From Tenebrionibacter intestinalis (GTDB lineage Bacteria; Pseudomonadota; Gammaproteobacteria; Enterobacterales; Enterobacteriaceae), in the NCBI RefSeq assembly GCF_016632365.1, contig NZ_JAEPBH010000006.1:41772-105771 (forward strand): a stretch of DNA of 64,000 nt. Direction: 5' to 3'. The position numbers and the translations under genes were made by a program. The notes under the pieces are model-generated. The model was not told the DNA's origin, searched no databases, and saw nothing but the letters and a program-made list of their open reading frames with translations. Below, piece by piece: positions 9,454 through 21,461 of this stretch (position 1 is the stretch's first letter; each line of letters begins with the position of its first letter).

Positions 9454-10028
9454 TGTCAACACTGCTTTATCTCCACGGCTTTAATAGCTCGCCGCAGTCG
9501 GCCAAAGCTACCCGTCTGCAGCGCTGGATGGCGCAGCATCACCCGCAAACGGAAATGCTAATCCCGCAGTTGCCGCCCTATCCGGCAGACGCCGCCGGGT
9601 TGCTGGAAACACTGGTATTCGAGCGCGGCGGCGAGCAGTTGGGCGTGATAGGCTCTTCGCTGGGGGGGTACTACGCCACATGGCTTTCACAGTGTTTTAT
9701 GCTGCCTGCTGTGGTCGTCAACCCTGCGGTTAGGCCGTTTGAACTGCTGATCGATTTTTTGGGTCATAATGAGAATCCGTGGACGGGTCAGGAATATGTG
9801 CTAGAGTCACGCCATATTTACGATCTCAAAGTGATGCAGATTGAACCGCTGGAATCGCCGGATCTTATCTGGCTGCTGCAACAGACCGGCGATGAGGTGC
9901 TGGATTATCGCCAGGCGGTGGCCTGGTACGCCTCCTGTCGCCAGACTGTTGAAGAAGGCGGCAACCACGCATTTGCAGGCTTTGAACGCTATTTCGCACA
10001 GATTGTTGATTTTCTTGGCCTACGTTAA
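9453..10028 (+). CDS. yqiA: YqiA alpha/beta-hydrolase esterase
   Basis: This 191-aa cytosolic esterase has palmitoyl-CoA/short-ester hydrolase activity reported for the E. coli homologue. It has a compact alpha/beta-hydrolase fold: [11 protein letters not shown] at the oxyanion strand, GSSLGG carrying nucleophile Ser69, Asp in TGDEVLD and His in GGNHAF. The ATG overlaps the cpdA stop codon as TGATG. An earlier in-frame ATG lies inside cpdA and adds residues absent from the family. parE follows 40 nt later, so the two probably share transcription. Confidence 0.94.
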   Translation: MSTLLYLHGFNSSPQSAKATRLQRWMAQHHPQTEMLIPQLPPYPADAAGLLETLVFERGGEQLGVIGSSLGGYYATWLSQCFMLPAVVVNPAVRPFELLIDFLGHNENPWTGQEYVLESRHIYDLKVMQIEPLESPDLIWLLQQTGDEVLDYRQAVAWYASCRQTVEEGGNHAFAGFERYFAQIVDFLGLR

Positions 10029-10062
10029 GCCGGGGAACAATACGGTTTCGCTATCTGAATAA

Positions 10063-11961
<1,899 letters not shown>

Positions 11962-12025
11962 TGCCGGTCAGTTAAGCCTGTTTGGGAATAACGATTCCGG
12001 TTAAGGCAAAAAACCTGACACGTTG

Positions 12026-12058
12026 AGGCCCGGTTCATTATGAGCGGGCCTTTTTTCT
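12026..12058 (+). terminator. Rho-independent terminator of parE
   Basis: AGGCCCG and CGGGCCT pair across an 11-14 nt loop and are followed by an uninterrupted run of T residues. It sits 65 nt after the parE stop codon. Confidence 0.85.
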
Positions 12059-12071
12059 TTTTATTTGAATC

Positions 12072-12304
12072 AGTCTCCCTGTTCGCTTTTAACGCCTACA
12101 GGCTTACCGTGCGGGGCGGGCGTCTGCGAAAGACGGCGAACCGCAGGCGAAGGCAAGGTCAGACTACAGGGATGGCGGGCTGAGGCGAAACGAGGCAGCG
12201 CGGCGGGTCGAGCCTATGTAAGCCGGCGCGATGGTGGGCCGTTAACCACAAAGAGGGCAAAACCAGGTTTGCGCTCTTTGCCATCAAACAGATTAGCGCG
12301 GCCC
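12072..12304. repeat. Dispersed module B copy, with a convergent terminator hairpin
   Basis: This gap between parE and ygiN contains no gene. Its first 130 bp read CCTGTTCGCTTTTAACGC, ACAGGCTTAC, CGGCGAACCGCAGGCGAA, then ATGGCGGGCT and GGCGAAACGA in order. The same blocks in the same order occur on the opposite strand at about 41350-41475, at roughly three-quarters identity by eye. The right end (CTTTGCCATCAAAC) recurs at 41592. Between them AAAGAGGGCAAA and TTTGCGCTCTTT (12250-12279) form a stem that could terminate ygiN transcription. It is part of the mosaic intergenic repeat family described in the findings. Confidence 0.6.
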
Positions 12305-12311
12305 TTGTCGC

Positions 12312-12626
12312 TTAGATGCCCGCCTCCAGAATACGGATACGGGTATCGAGAACGTGATCTTTTACTTCTTCAGCCCAGGCTTTCATGTGCGCAGTATTCA
12401 GGTGGGCCTGTAGATGCGCCACGCTGTCCCACTTTTCCACCATCGTTATGGCGTCCGGGAAAGAGGCCTGGAAAACAACCTGCGCGTTATGGTCTATCAG
12501 CGGCGCATAGCCGTGGCAACCGGCTTCCTGGAGTACGCTCGGCACGATTTTCGCAAACGCATCAAGCACCGCCTGGCGATGGTGCTGGCCCGGACGAGTA
12601 CGAATATCGGCAATGACTGTCAGCAT
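12312..12626 (-). CDS. ygiN: YgiN quinol monooxygenase
   Basis: This 104-aa ferredoxin-like dimeric enzyme of the antibiotic-biosynthesis-monooxygenase (ABM) family oxidises menadiol/quinols and is thought to work with MdaB in quinone redox cycling. The N-terminus MLTVIADIRTRPGQ is the first ABM strand. The central HNAQVVFQASFPD and WDSVAHLQAHLNTAHM segments match E. coli YgiN. It lies 90 nt downstream of mdaB on the same strand, so an mdaB-ygiN operon is likely. Confidence 0.95.
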   Translation of the reverse strand: MLTVIADIRTRPGQHHRQAVLDAFAKIVPSVLQEAGCHGYAPLIDHNAQVVFQASFPDAITMVEKWDSVAHLQAHLNTAHMKAWAEEVKDHVLDTRIRILEAGI

Positions 12627-12715
12627 GTTTTTATTCCTGTTGTTTTTATCCGTGGTCAGGCAGGCTGCCGGCGCGCCGGCAGCCTGAGTGCGCCAGTGGG
12701 CAACACTGCTAACAG

Positions 12716-13297
12716 TTAAGCAAAAATCTCGCCCAGATGTTTACGATATTCTGCGATGTAGCGCGGAACATCGGGCAGTTTCATTACATCATTAACGATA
12801 AATGTCGGCAGGCTTTCCATGCCGAGAAACTGGTTAGCTTTATGGAACGGCAGATATACGCCATCCACGCCGACGCCGTGAAAAAACTGCTCACGATCGG
12901 TAAACGCTTCCACTGGCGCGTTCCAGGTCAGAGAAAGCATATAGCGGGTACCCTGCATCAGGCCGCCGGAGCCATATTTTTTTGAGGCGTCCGAGCGGCT
13001 ACGTCCGTCGCTGGCGTACAGGGTGCCGTGACCTTCGGTAAACACGTCATCCATATATTTTTTCACGGTCCACGGCGCGCCCATCCACCAGCCCGGCATC
13101 TGCCAGATAACGGCATCGGCCCACTGGAATTTCGCCACTTCGGCCTGAATATCGTAGCCGTCGTCGACACGGGTGACCTGCACGTCGTGTCCGGCGTCGC
13201 GCAGGAAACTTTGCGCCACGTCGGACAGAGTATCGTTAAGCTGGCCGTTGGAGTGGGCGAATTTTTTAGCGCCATTAATAATCAGTATGTTGCTCAT
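12716..13297 (-). CDS. mdaB: MdaB NADPH:quinone reductase
   Basis: This cytosolic FAD-dependent quinone reductase makes two-electron reductions and protects against quinone redox cycling. The 193-aa flavodoxin-like protein matches E. coli MdaB: ILIINGAKKFAHSNG at the FAD-binding N-terminus, then WQMPGWWMGAPWTVKKY and FFHGVGVDGVYLPFHKANQF. The second ATG (MSNILII) is chosen by homology; AAGG lies 8 nt upstream. In E. coli the QseBC two-component genes sit near mdaB, but here parC starts 200 nt beyond it on the other side, so qseBC is absent from this site. Confidence 0.95.
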   Translation of the reverse strand: MSNILIINGAKKFAHSNGQLNDTLSDVAQSFLRDAGHDVQVTRVDDGYDIQAEVAKFQWADAVIWQMPGWWMGAPWTVKKYMDDVFTEGHGTLYASDGRSRSDASKKYGSGGLMQGTRYMLSLTWNAPVEAFTDREQFFHGVGVDGVYLPFHKANQFLGMESLPTFIVNDVMKLPDVPRYIAEYRKHLGEIFA

Positions 13298-13496
13298 CAT
13301 ATAACCTTAAAGGGGTTAGCGTAGGAAGTGATTTTAGTGTGAACAGTATCACGTTTAAATGGCTGAAACAGGTAAAGACTTTTGCTTCTGGCGCAATAGT
13401 TACCTTCGCTGTGCGTGAAAGGGCCAGATACTGTATCATCTGGGGCAATATTGCCGTTTTGTCTGACGGCGCAGCCAGTCTGAGGATTTACGATTA

Positions 13497-15767
13497 ATGA
13501 GCGATATGACTCATGATGGTACAGAGCGTCTTGCGCTGCACCAGTTTACGGAAAATGCTTATCTTAACTACTCCATGTACGTCATCATGGATCGCGCGCT
13601 GCCGTTTATCGGCGATGGTCTCAAACCGGTACAGCGCCGTATCGTCTATTCGATGTCAGAGCTTGGCCTGAACGCCAGCGCCAAATTTAAAAAATCGGCG
13701 CGCACCGTTGGCGACGTACTGGGTAAATATCACCCTCACGGCGACAGCGCCTGCTATGAAGCGATGGTGTTAATGGCCCAGCCGTTCTCCTATCGCTATC
13801 CGCTGGTGGACGGGCAGGGCAACTGGGGAGCGCCGGACGATCCTAAATCTTTTGCGGCGATGCGTTATACCGAATCACGGTTATCGAAATACGCAGAACT
13901 GCTGCTCAGCGAGCTGGGCCAGGGGACCGTAGATTTTGTCCCCAACTTTGACGGCACGCTAAGCGAGCCGAAGATGCTGCCCGCGCGGCTGCCGAATATT
14001 TTGCTCAATGGCACCACCGGCATCGCCGTTGGCATGGCGACCGATATCCCGCCGCATAACCTGAAAGAGGTGGCGCAGGCGGCCATCGCGCTCATTGAGC
14101 GCCCCCACACCACGCTGGAGGGTTTGCTGGAAATTGTACAGGGCCCGGACTACCCGACCGACGCGGAAATCATCACGCCGCGCGCCGATATTCGCAAGCT
14201 CTATCAGAACGGCCGTGGTTCAGTACGTATGCGCGCGGTGTGGAAAAAGGAAGATGGCGCGGTTGTTATCAGCGCCCTGCCGCATCAGGTTTCCGGCGCG
14301 CGCGTGCTGGAGCAAATCGCCAGCCAGATGCGCGCGAAAAAGCTGCCGATGGTGGACGATCTGCGCGACGAGTCCGACCATGAAAACCCGACCCGGCTGG
14401 TGATTGTGCCACGCTCTAACCGGGTGGATATGGACCAGGTAATGAACCACCTGTTCGCCACCACCGATCTGGAAAAGAGCTACCGCGTTAATCTTAACAT
14501 GATAGGCCTCGACGGTAGGCCTGCGGTGAAAAACCTGCATGAGATCCTCAGCGAATGGCTGGTGTACCGCCGTGATACGGTGCGCCGCCGCCTGAACTAC
14601 CGTCTCGAAAAAGTGCTTAAGCGCCTGCATATCCTTGAAGGTTTACTGGTTGCGTTCCTTAATATCGATGAAGTTATCCATATCATCCGCAGCGAAGATG
14701 AGCCAAAACCGGTGCTGATGTCGCGCTTTGCGCTGAGCGAAACCCAGGCCGAGGCCATACTCGAACTGAAGCTGCGTCATCTGGCAAAGCTTGAAGAGAT
14801 GAAAATTCGCGGCGAGCAGGGCGAGCTGGAAAAAGAGCGGGACTGGCTGCAGGCTACGCTTGGTTCCGATCGCCGTATGAACACGCTGCTCAAAAAAGAG
14901 CTTCAGGCCGATGCCGATGCCTTCGGCGACGAACGTCGCTCGCCGCTGCGCGAGCGCGAAGAAGCGAAGGCGATGAACGAACATGACATGATGCCCTCAG
15001 AAGCGGTCACCATTGTACTCTCGCAGATGGGCTGGGTGCGCAGCGCCAAGGGGCATGATATTGATGCCGCGAGCCTGAACTATAAAGCGGGCGATAGCTT
15101 CCTTGCAGCGGCGAAGGGCAAGAGCAATCAGCCGGTAGTGTTTATTGATTCCACCGGGCGCAGCTACGCGCTCGATCCTATCACGCTGCCGTCTGCGCGG
15201 GGGCAGGGTGAACCGCTGACGGCGAAACTCACGCTACCGCCGGGCGCGACGATAGAGCGGATAATGATGGCCCCGGACGATCGTAAGCTGCTTATGGCCT
15301 CAGACGCCGGCTACGGTTTTATCTGCACCTTCAGCGATCTGGTGGCGCGCAACCGTGCGGGCAAAGCGCTGATAACCCTGCCGGCAAATGCGCGCGTGCT
15401 GCCGCCGCTGGAAATTTTTAGCGACGACGACATGCTGTTGGCTATCACGGCCGCAGGCCGGATGCTGATGTTCCCGGTGGGGGAACTGCCGCAGTTGTCT
15501 AAAGGGAAAGGCAACAAGATAATCTCTATTGCGTCTGCACAGGCCGCAGCGGGAACCGATAGACTCGCGTATCTGAATATTCTGCCGCCGCAAAGCGGCA
15601 TCACTATTCACGTAGGCAAGCGCAAGCTGAAGCTGCGGCCTGAAGAGCTGCAAAAGGTGCGTACCGAGCGCGGCCGACGCGGCACGCTAATGCGCGGGTT
15701 GCAGCGCATCGACAGCGTTGAGGTGGATGCGCCGCGCCGCACGGGCGATGAAGACAGCGAAGCGTAA
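13497..15767 (+). CDS. parC: ParC topoisomerase IV subunit A
   Basis: ParC is the DNA-breaking subunit of topoisomerase IV, partner of ParE. Its 756 aa include four extra residues near the N-terminus (THDGTE) relative to E. coli. The breakage-reunion domain shows [19 protein letters not shown] and [10 protein letters not shown], whose Tyr is the catalytic one. The quinolone-resistance region [12 protein letters not shown] keeps Ser and Glu at the positions equivalent to E. coli 80 and 84, so no resistance substitution is seen. The C-terminal DNA-wrapping domain has gyrA-box-like repeats, for example [10 protein letters not shown] variants. It is divergent from mdaB. Confidence 0.98.
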   Translation: MSDMTHDGTERLALHQFTENAYLNYSMYVIMDRALPFIGDGLKPVQRRIVYSMSELGLNASAKFKKSARTVGDVLGKYHPHGDSACYEAMVLMAQPFSYRYPLVDGQGNWGAPDDPKSFAAMRYTESRLSKYAELLLSELGQGTVDFVPNFDGTLSEPKMLPARLPNILLNGTTGIAVGMATDIPPHNLKEVAQAAIALIERPHTTLEGLLEIVQGPDYPTDAEIITPRADIRKLYQNGRGSVRMRAVWKKEDGAVVISALPHQVSGARVLEQIASQMRAKKLPMVDDLRDESDHENPTRLVIVPRSNRVDMDQVMNHLFATTDLEKSYRVNLNMIGLDGRPAVKNLHEILSEWLVYRRDTVRRRLNYRLEKVLKRLHILEGLLVAFLNIDEVIHIIRSEDEPKPVLMSRFALSETQAEAILELKLRHLAKLEEMKIRGEQGELEKERDWLQATLGSDRRMNTLLKKELQADADAFGDERRSPLREREEAKAMNEHDMMPSEAVTIVLSQMGWVRSAKGHDIDAASLNYKAGDSFLAAAKGKSNQPVVFIDSTGRSYALDPITLPSARGQGEPLTAKLTLPPGATIERIMMAPDDRKLLMASDAGYGFICTFSDLVARNRAGKALITLPANARVLPPLEIFSDDDMLLAITAAGRMLMFPVGELPQLSKGKGNKIISIASAQAAAGTDRLAYLNILPPQSGITIHVGKRKLKLRPEELQKVRTERGRRGTLMRGLQRIDSVEVDAPRRTGDEDSEA

Positions 15768-15978
15768 CGCTGCGCGAGCGCGGCGGCGGGCGACGCAACC
15801 TTGCCCTGGCGCCGCAGACGCGTTTTTTCCAGCCAGATCCATTGTTTAATCGTATCTGGCCCATAAAAATAGATGCCTGGGTATCCATCTTAATGGCTGT
15901 TATGGACAGGCCGATGGGCCGCTGTGTTTAACGCAAAAGCCGGTATACTGGTCAGCGGCTGCCGCTTCAGAGGTTGTT

Positions 15979-16734
15979 ATGCTATTGATTGCTCGTGTTG
16001 TTATTGTTGTGCTGTATTGCATTTTGGTGTGTGTGTTTGGCTGCATCTGGTGTCTGTTTCGCCCGCGCGATCCGCGTCATGTGGCCACTTTTGGCCATAT
16101 GTTCGGCCGCCTGGCGGCAGTGTTTGGCCTGAAGGTGGAAACCCGCAAGCCGGCGCAGGCGCAGACGTACGGCAACGCCATCTATATTGCCAATCACCAG
16201 AATAACTATGACATGGTGACCGCATCGCGTATTGTTCAACCCCCGACGGTCACCGTTGGTAAAAAAAGCCTGGTATGGATACCCTTCTTCGGGCAGCTAT
16301 ACTGGCTTACCGGCAATTTGTTGATTGACCGCAACAACCGCACCCGGGCGCACGGCACGATTGCAGAAGTGGTTAAACAGTTTCGCGAACGCACCATTTC
16401 CATCTGGATGTTTCCTGAAGGCACCCGCAGCCGCGGGCGCGGCCTGCTGCCGTTTAAAACCGGGGCCTTCCACGCGGCCATTGCCGCCGGGGTACCGATC
16501 ATACCGGTGTGTGTTTCCAACACCAGCAACAAAGTTAAGCTTAACCGCTGGAATAATGGGCTGGTGATTGTTGAAATGCTGCCGCCCGTGGATGTGAGCG
16601 CGTGGGGCAAAGATCAGGTGCGCGAGCTGGCCGCCCATTGTCATCAACTGATGCAGGATAAGATAGACGCGCTGGATAAGGAAGTGGCCGAGCGCGAAGC
16701 CGCGCCGCAGGCCCAAAAAAACCAGGCGAGTTAA
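15979..16734 (+). CDS. plsC: PlsC 1-acyl-sn-glycerol-3-phosphate acyltransferase
   Basis: This inner-membrane enzyme acylates lysophosphatidate at position 2 to form phosphatidate, the phospholipid precursor. Its 251 aa (E. coli 245) begin with a hydrophobic anchor (LLIARVVIVVLYCILVCVFG). The acyltransferase motifs are present: NHQNNYD with catalytic His73 and Asp78, and FPEGTRSRG from residue 145. The C-terminus ends in a charged helix. An ATG start fits, although RBS similarity is modest. A strong terminator separates it from ftsP. Confidence 0.97.
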   Translation: MLLIARVVIVVLYCILVCVFGCIWCLFRPRDPRHVATFGHMFGRLAAVFGLKVETRKPAQAQTYGNAIYIANHQNNYDMVTASRIVQPPTVTVGKKSLVWIPFFGQLYWLTGNLLIDRNNRTRAHGTIAEVVKQFRERTISIWMFPEGTRSRGRGLLPFKTGAFHAAIAAGVPIIPVCVSNTSNKVKLNRWNNGLVIVEMLPPVDVSAWGKDQVRELAAHCHQLMQDKIDALDKEVAEREAAPQAQKNQAS

Positions 16735-16742
16735 TATTCAGC

Positions 16743-16773
16743 AACCGGGCCGCCCAGGCCGCCTGGTTTTTTT
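16743..16773 (+). terminator. Rho-independent terminator of plsC
   Basis: AACCGGGC pairs with GCCTGGTT (one G-T pair) around a 10-nt loop and runs into seven T residues. It begins 8 nt after plsC and ends 13 nt before the ftsP start, so ftsP expression must come from read-through or a very close promoter. Confidence 0.8.
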
Positions 16774-16786
16774 ACATGGAGTAGAT

Positions 16787-18202
16787 ATGTCACTCAGTCG
16801 GCGTCAGTTTTTGCAGGCCTCCGGAGTAGCGCTGTGCGCAGGCGCGCTGCCGCTAAGAGCGAATGCTTCAGGTTCGCAGCCGCCTTTGCCGCTGCCTGCG
16901 CTGCTGGAGTCACGCCGTGGTCAACCGCTGTTTTTAACCATGCAACGCGCCCAGTGGTCTTTTACCGGTCACGGCAGCAAGGTGCCGGTATGGGGATTTA
17001 ACGGCGGTTATATGGGGCCGACCATCCGCGTCTGGCGCGGTGACGATGTTAAAATGATTTACAGCAACCGCCTGGCGGAAAACGTGGCGATGACCGTTAA
17101 CGGCTTGCAGGTGCCGGGCGCGCTGACTGGCGGGGCGGCGCGCATGATGTCTGGCGGCGCTGACTGGGCGCCGGTGTTGCCCATTCGCCAGCAGGCCGCT
17201 ACGCTGTGGTATCGCGCTAATACTCCCAACCGCAGCGCGCGCCAGGTCTATAACGGGCTGGCGGGTATGTGGCTGGTGGAGGATGACGTCAGCAAAGCTT
17301 TGCCCATTCCCAAAAACTACGGCGTGGATGATTTTCCGGTCATTATCCAGGATAAGCGGCTGGATAGCTTTGGCGCGCTGGAGTACAGCGAGCCGGGCAG
17401 CGGCGGGTTCATGGGCGATCGTTTGATGGTTAACGGCGTGCAGAAGCCGTTTGTCGAAGTCTCGCGCGGCTGGGTGCGCCTGCGCCTGCTCAACGCCTCT
17501 AACGCCCGCTCTTATCAGCTACAGTTCAGCGATGGTCGGGCGCTGCACGTTATTGCCGGCGATCAGGGCTTTCTGCCCGCGCCGGTTTCGGTAAAACAGC
17601 TCTCGCTGGCGCCCGGCGAGCGCCGCGAGATCCTGGTGGATATGACGGATGGCGTTGAAGTATCGCTTACCTGTGGCGAAGCGGCATCGCTGGTTGAGCG
17701 TATTCGCGGCTTTTTTGAACCGTCTTCAGTTCTGGTTTCCACGCGGGTGTTGACGTTACGTCCCGGCGGCCTGCTGCCGCTGGTTACCGATAACCTGCCA
17801 ATGCGCCTGTTGCCGGACGAAATTATCAACGGTTTGCCGGTGCGCTCGCGCGATATCACGCTGGGCAGCGATCCGGGCATTAATGACCGGCTTTGGGACG
17901 TAAGCCGCGTCGATGTTACCGTACAGCAGGGAAGCTGGGAGCGCTGGACGGTCCGCGCCGATACGCCGCAGGCGTTTTTCATTGAGGGCGCGCGCTTTCT
18001 GGTACAGGACGTCAACGGCGCGCTGCCGTTTGGCGAAGATCGTGGCTGGAAAGATACGGTGTGGGTTGACGGTCAGGTACAACTGCTGGTCTACTTCGGC
18101 CAGCCTTCCTGGGAACACTTTCCGTTCCTTTTCGGCAGTCAGACGCTGGAGATGGCCGATCGCGGTTCGCTTGGGCAGATAGTGGTGAACCCGGCGCCCT
18201 GA
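16787..18202 (+). CDS. ftsP: FtsP (SufI) Tat-exported cell-division protein
   Basis: FtsP is a periplasmic multicopper-oxidase-fold protein that protects the divisome under stress and is a model Tat substrate. The N-terminus SLSRRQFLQASGVALCAGA is a twin-arginine signal ending near LRANAS. Its 471 aa contain three cupredoxin domains. The copper ligands of true oxidases (HCHWHG, HCHIxxH patterns) are absent, as expected for FtsP. The segment WYRANTPNRSARQVYNGLAG is characteristic. It lies just after plsC, as in E. coli. Confidence 0.96.
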   Translation: MSLSRRQFLQASGVALCAGALPLRANASGSQPPLPLPALLESRRGQPLFLTMQRAQWSFTGHGSKVPVWGFNGGYMGPTIRVWRGDDVKMIYSNRLAENVAMTVNGLQVPGALTGGAARMMSGGADWAPVLPIRQQAATLWYRANTPNRSARQVYNGLAGMWLVEDDVSKALPIPKNYGVDDFPVIIQDKRLDSFGALEYSEPGSGGFMGDRLMVNGVQKPFVEVSRGWVRLRLLNASNARSYQLQFSDGRALHVIAGDQGFLPAPVSVKQLSLAPGERREILVDMTDGVEVSLTCGEAASLVERIRGFFEPSSVLVSTRVLTLRPGGLLPLVTDNLPMRLLPDEIINGLPVRSRDITLGSDPGINDRLWDVSRVDVTVQQGSWERWTVRADTPQAFFIEGARFLVQDVNGALPFGEDRGWKDTVWVDGQVQLLVYFGQPSWEHFPFLFGSQTLEMADRGSLGQIVVNPAP

Positions 18203-18218
18203 CCCGGTCGTTTTTTCG

Positions 18219-18242
18219 CCTGTCGCCGCAACCGGCGGCAGG
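18219..18242 (+). terminator. Hairpin after ftsP, possible terminator
   Basis: CCTGTCGCCG pairs with CGGCGGCAGG across a 4-nt loop, 17 nt after the ftsP stop. There is no T tract on its 3' side on the plus strand, so it may act only as an mRNA-end stabiliser. Confidence 0.4.
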
Positions 18243-18381
18243 AAACGCTGATTGCGCAGCGTAACAACAATTTCGCGGGGGCTAAAAAGCGTAGCGCAGA
18301 GGCATAAGCCTTTCGATCTACAGGCGTTCAGGCGTATAATTCACGCCCTTTGACGATATTTAACGCCATTCCCGGAATTTT

Positions 18382-20538
18382 ATGAGCGCCATTTCTCTGA
18401 TTCAGCCTGAACGCGATCTTTTCTCATGGCCTAAATACTGGGCTGCCTGCTTTGGCCCGGCGCCGTTTTTGCCCATGTCGCGCGAAGAGATGGACAGCCT
18501 CGGATGGGACAGTTGCGATATTATCCTTGTGACTGGCGATGCTTATGTCGATCATCCCAGCTTCGGGATGGCTATCTGCGGACGCATGCTGGAAGCGCAG
18601 GGTTTTCGCGTGGGGATCATCGCGCAGCCGGACTGGAGCAGCAAAGAAAGCTTCATGCGCCTTGGCAAGCCTAACCTGTTCTTTGGCGTGACCGCAGGCA
18701 ACATGGATTCTATGATCAACCGCTATACCGCCGATCGTAAACTGCGTCACGACGACGCCTATACGCCGGATAACGTAGGCGGCAAGCGTCCCGATCGCGC
18801 CACTGTGGTCTATACCCAGCGTTGTAAAGAGGCCTGGCGCGATGTGCCGGTTATCCTTGGCGGCATTGAGGCGAGTCTGCGCCGCACGGCCCATTATGAC
18901 TACTGGTCTGATACCGTGCGCCGTTCGGTATTGTTTGATGCGAAAGCCGATATGCTGATATTTGGCAACGGCGAGCGCCCGCTGGTTGAAGTAGCGCATC
19001 GCCTGGCGCAGGGTGAAGCCATTGCTGATATCGTGGACGTGCGCAACACCGCTATAATCCGCAAAGCCGCGCTGCCGGGCTGGACAGGCGTGGATTCCAC
19101 CCGCCTTGATACGCCTGGTCGTATCGATCCGATTGCGCACCCCTATGGCGACGATCTGCCCTGTACCGACGGCGACGCGGTGAAACCGGCACAGGCAAAA
19201 CCGGTCACGGTACAGGCCCCGCGTCCGAAGCCGTGGGAGAAAACCTATGTGCTGCTGCCGTCGTTTGAGAAGGTTAAAAACGACAAAGTGATGTATGCCC
19301 ATGCGTCGCGTATTTTGCACCATGAAACTAACCCAGGCTGCGCCAGGGCGCTGATGCAAAAGCACGGCGAGCGCTATATCTGGGTAAATCCGCCTGCGAT
19401 CCCGCTTACAACGGAAGAGATGGACAGCGTGTTTGCGCTACCGTATCAGCGCGTGCCGCATCCTGCCTACGGTAAAAGCCGCATCCCGGCCTACGAGATG
19501 ATCCGCTTTTCCATAAATATCATGCGTGGCTGCTTTGGCGGTTGTTCTTTCTGTTCCATTACCGAGCATGAAGGCCGCATTATCCAAAGCCGTTCTGAAG
19601 ATTCCATTATTAATGAGATTGAGGCCATACGCGACTCAGTGCCCGGTTTTACCGGCATTATTTCCGATCTTGGCGGCCCTACCGCTAATATGTATATGCT
19701 GCGCTGCAAATCTCCGCGCGCGGAGCAAACCTGCCGCCGCCTGTCGTGCGTGTATCCGGAAATTTGCTCGCATATGGAAACCAACCATCAGCCGACCATC
19801 AATCTCTATCGCCGCGCCCGCGATCTGAAGGGGATTAAGAAAATCCTTATCGCATCCGGCGTACGCTACGATCTGGCGGTGGAAGATCCGCGCTATATCA
19901 AAGAACTTGCCTCGCATCACGTTGGCGGATATCTGAAGATTGCGCCGGAGCACACCGAGCGCGGGCCGCTGTCAAAAATGATGAAGCCCGGCATGGACAG
20001 CTATCAGCGCTTTAAAGAGCTGTTTGATACCTGGTCGAAACAGGCGGGGAAAGAGCAGTATCTGATCCCATACTTTATTTCAGCCCATCCCGGCACCACG
20101 GATGAAGATATGGTGAACCTGGCGCTGTGGCTTAAGCGCCATCGCTTTCGCCTTGATCAGGTGCAGAACTTCTATCCATCGCCGCTGGCGAACGCCACCA
20201 CCATGTACCACACCGGCAAGAACCCGCTAGGCAAGGTGGATTACAAGAGCGAGGATGTGGCAGTGCCGAAAGGCGACAGGCAACGTCGTCTGCAAAAAGC
20301 GCTGCTGCGCTATCACGATCCGGCCAACTGGCCGCTGATTCGCTCTGCGCTGGAGGAAATGGGGAAAAAACACCTGATTGGCCCGCGACGCGACTGTCTG
20401 GTTCCGGCTCCCACGCCGGAGGAGATGCGCGCCGCCCGCCGCCAGGGGGGACGTAGCCAGACGGCGCTTACGCGCCATGCGCCGCTGGCTAAACAGCAAA
20501 AACCGCGTAAGCCAGGCGTACGCCGCGGCGCAAAATAA
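18382..20538 (+). CDS. ygiQ: YgiQ radical SAM protein (UPF0313)
   Basis: This 718-aa cytosolic radical S-adenosylmethionine protein has unknown substrate. The iron-sulfur triad is C384-x3-C388-x2-C391 in [13 protein letters not shown]. The N-terminal YgiQ domain ([22 protein letters not shown]) precedes the radical SAM core. The tail is basic ([15 protein letters not shown]), suggesting nucleic-acid contact. It is slightly shorter than the E. coli protein. The barstar-like gene follows after 17 nt, so co-transcription is likely, though no functional link is known. Confidence 0.94.
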   Translation: MSAISLIQPERDLFSWPKYWAACFGPAPFLPMSREEMDSLGWDSCDIILVTGDAYVDHPSFGMAICGRMLEAQGFRVGIIAQPDWSSKESFMRLGKPNLFFGVTAGNMDSMINRYTADRKLRHDDAYTPDNVGGKRPDRATVVYTQRCKEAWRDVPVILGGIEASLRRTAHYDYWSDTVRRSVLFDAKADMLIFGNGERPLVEVAHRLAQGEAIADIVDVRNTAIIRKAALPGWTGVDSTRLDTPGRIDPIAHPYGDDLPCTDGDAVKPAQAKPVTVQAPRPKPWEKTYVLLPSFEKVKNDKVMYAHASRILHHETNPGCARALMQKHGERYIWVNPPAIPLTTEEMDSVFALPYQRVPHPAYGKSRIPAYEMIRFSINIMRGCFGGCSFCSITEHEGRIIQSRSEDSIINEIEAIRDSVPGFTGIISDLGGPTANMYMLRCKSPRAEQTCRRLSCVYPEICSHMETNHQPTINLYRRARDLKGIKKILIASGVRYDLAVEDPRYIKELASHHVGGYLKIAPEHTERGPLSKMMKPGMDSYQRFKELFDTWSKQAGKEQYLIPYFISAHPGTTDEDMVNLALWLKRHRFRLDQVQNFYPSPLANATTMYHTGKNPLGKVDYKSEDVAVPKGDRQRRLQKALLRYHDPANWPLIRSALEEMGKKHLIGPRRDCLVPAPTPEEMRAARRQGGRSQTALTRHAPLAKQQKPRKPGVRRGAK

Positions 20539-20555
20539 CGAAACGGGGGGGAAGG

Positions 20556-20948
20556 GTGAATAAAACGCTGACGCTCAACGGCGCGCATATTCACGATATT
20601 CCCTCGTTTTACGCCGAGGTGAATGCCGTCTTTATGGCAAACGAATCGTGGCGTCTGGGCGAAAGCCTTGATGCCTTCAACGATCTGCTGTACGGCGGCT
20701 TTGGCGCGCTGGCGGGCAGCGAGCCGGTCACGCTGGTGTGGCGTGATGCCAAACGCAGCCGGGCGGCGCTGGGCTTTGAGGTTACGCGCCGCTATTATCA
20801 GGACAAGCTTGCCCAGCCTGAGCGATTTAACGTAGCGTACTTCCAGCGACAGTTGGCAGCGCTGGAAAACGGCAGCGGCCAAACCTATTTTGATATTCTG
20901 CTGGACATTATCGCTGATCACCCGAATATCACGCTGGTGATGAGGTGA
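20556..20948 (+). CDS. Barstar-family protein (ribonuclease inhibitor fold)
   Basis: This 130-aa protein fits the barstar family. It shows LNGAHIHDIPSFYAEVNAVF at the first strand and helix, then WRLGESLDAFNDLLYGGFG, matching the YYGENLDALWDCLTG helix that plugs barnase, then VTLVWRDAKRSR and a final strand NITLVMR. Barstars bind and inhibit secreted or toxic RNases; E. coli YhcO is a related orphan. The start is GTG, supported by a GGGGGGAAGGG ribosome-binding site. No barnase-like RNase is visible nearby, so it may be an orphan immunity protein. Confidence 0.82.
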   Translation: MNKTLTLNGAHIHDIPSFYAEVNAVFMANESWRLGESLDAFNDLLYGGFGALAGSEPVTLVWRDAKRSRAALGFEVTRRYYQDKLAQPERFNVAYFQRQLAALENGSGQTYFDILLDIIADHPNITLVMR

Positions 20949-21220
20949 CAGGCATGCGGCGAATCACGTCTGAAGGGGAACGCCAGGCGGTTATAAAGTT
21001 ATGCTTGTTCCGTTCACATTAAGTCAGGCAAGAAAACGCGCACTGAGTACGGGGTATAGTAGCTCAAACTCGAACTGACAGTTTCCGCAGTCAGAATGCA
21101 ATCAAATCTGACAGGCCTTATGAGCGAAAAACGGGCATCAGGCCATTTAAATATGTCTGTGCAAGAATTTGTCATTAAGGCCAGTACATTCGGGGAGATC
21201 TATTTCCTGCCCGTCTTCTT

Positions 21221-21443
21221 AAACCCACCCGCCGCACTCGCTCGCGCTTAGCACCAGGGGGTAAAATAACGCCGAAGTGGGTTTCAAGTTCTTGACAAAG
21301 AATGAAAAAAAGGGTTTTTCCTTCTTTGTGGTAAGCAGATGAAAATCAACCAGTTGATTTTACTTGTTTCTTATTGTATTTCATCCATCCTGTCTGCGAA
21401 AGGGTGAGGGGTATCAGCAGTCTTAAACCCGCCGAAGCGGGTT
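21221..21443 (+). repeat. Multi-hairpin repeat, copy A1
   Basis: The gap from 20949 to 21461 has no supported gene. Its right half holds a copy of an element found again at 22265-22469 and 41612-41794. From left to right it has: an outer hairpin with arms AAACCCAC and GTGGGTTT, here split by about 42 extra nt; TTGACAAAG; a stem of AAAAAAAGGG and TTTTTCCTTCTTT type; GAAAATCAACCAGTTGATTTT; CATCCATCCTGTCTGCG; ATCAGCAGTCT; and a final hairpin AAACCCGC-CGAA-GCGGGTTT. The last hairpin may terminate the Csp gene from the far side. 20949-21220 shows nothing recognisable beyond a TGTTCCGTTCACATTAAG block also seen near 41219. Confidence 0.75.
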
Positions 21444-21461
21444 TGGTCATTTGAATTTTTC

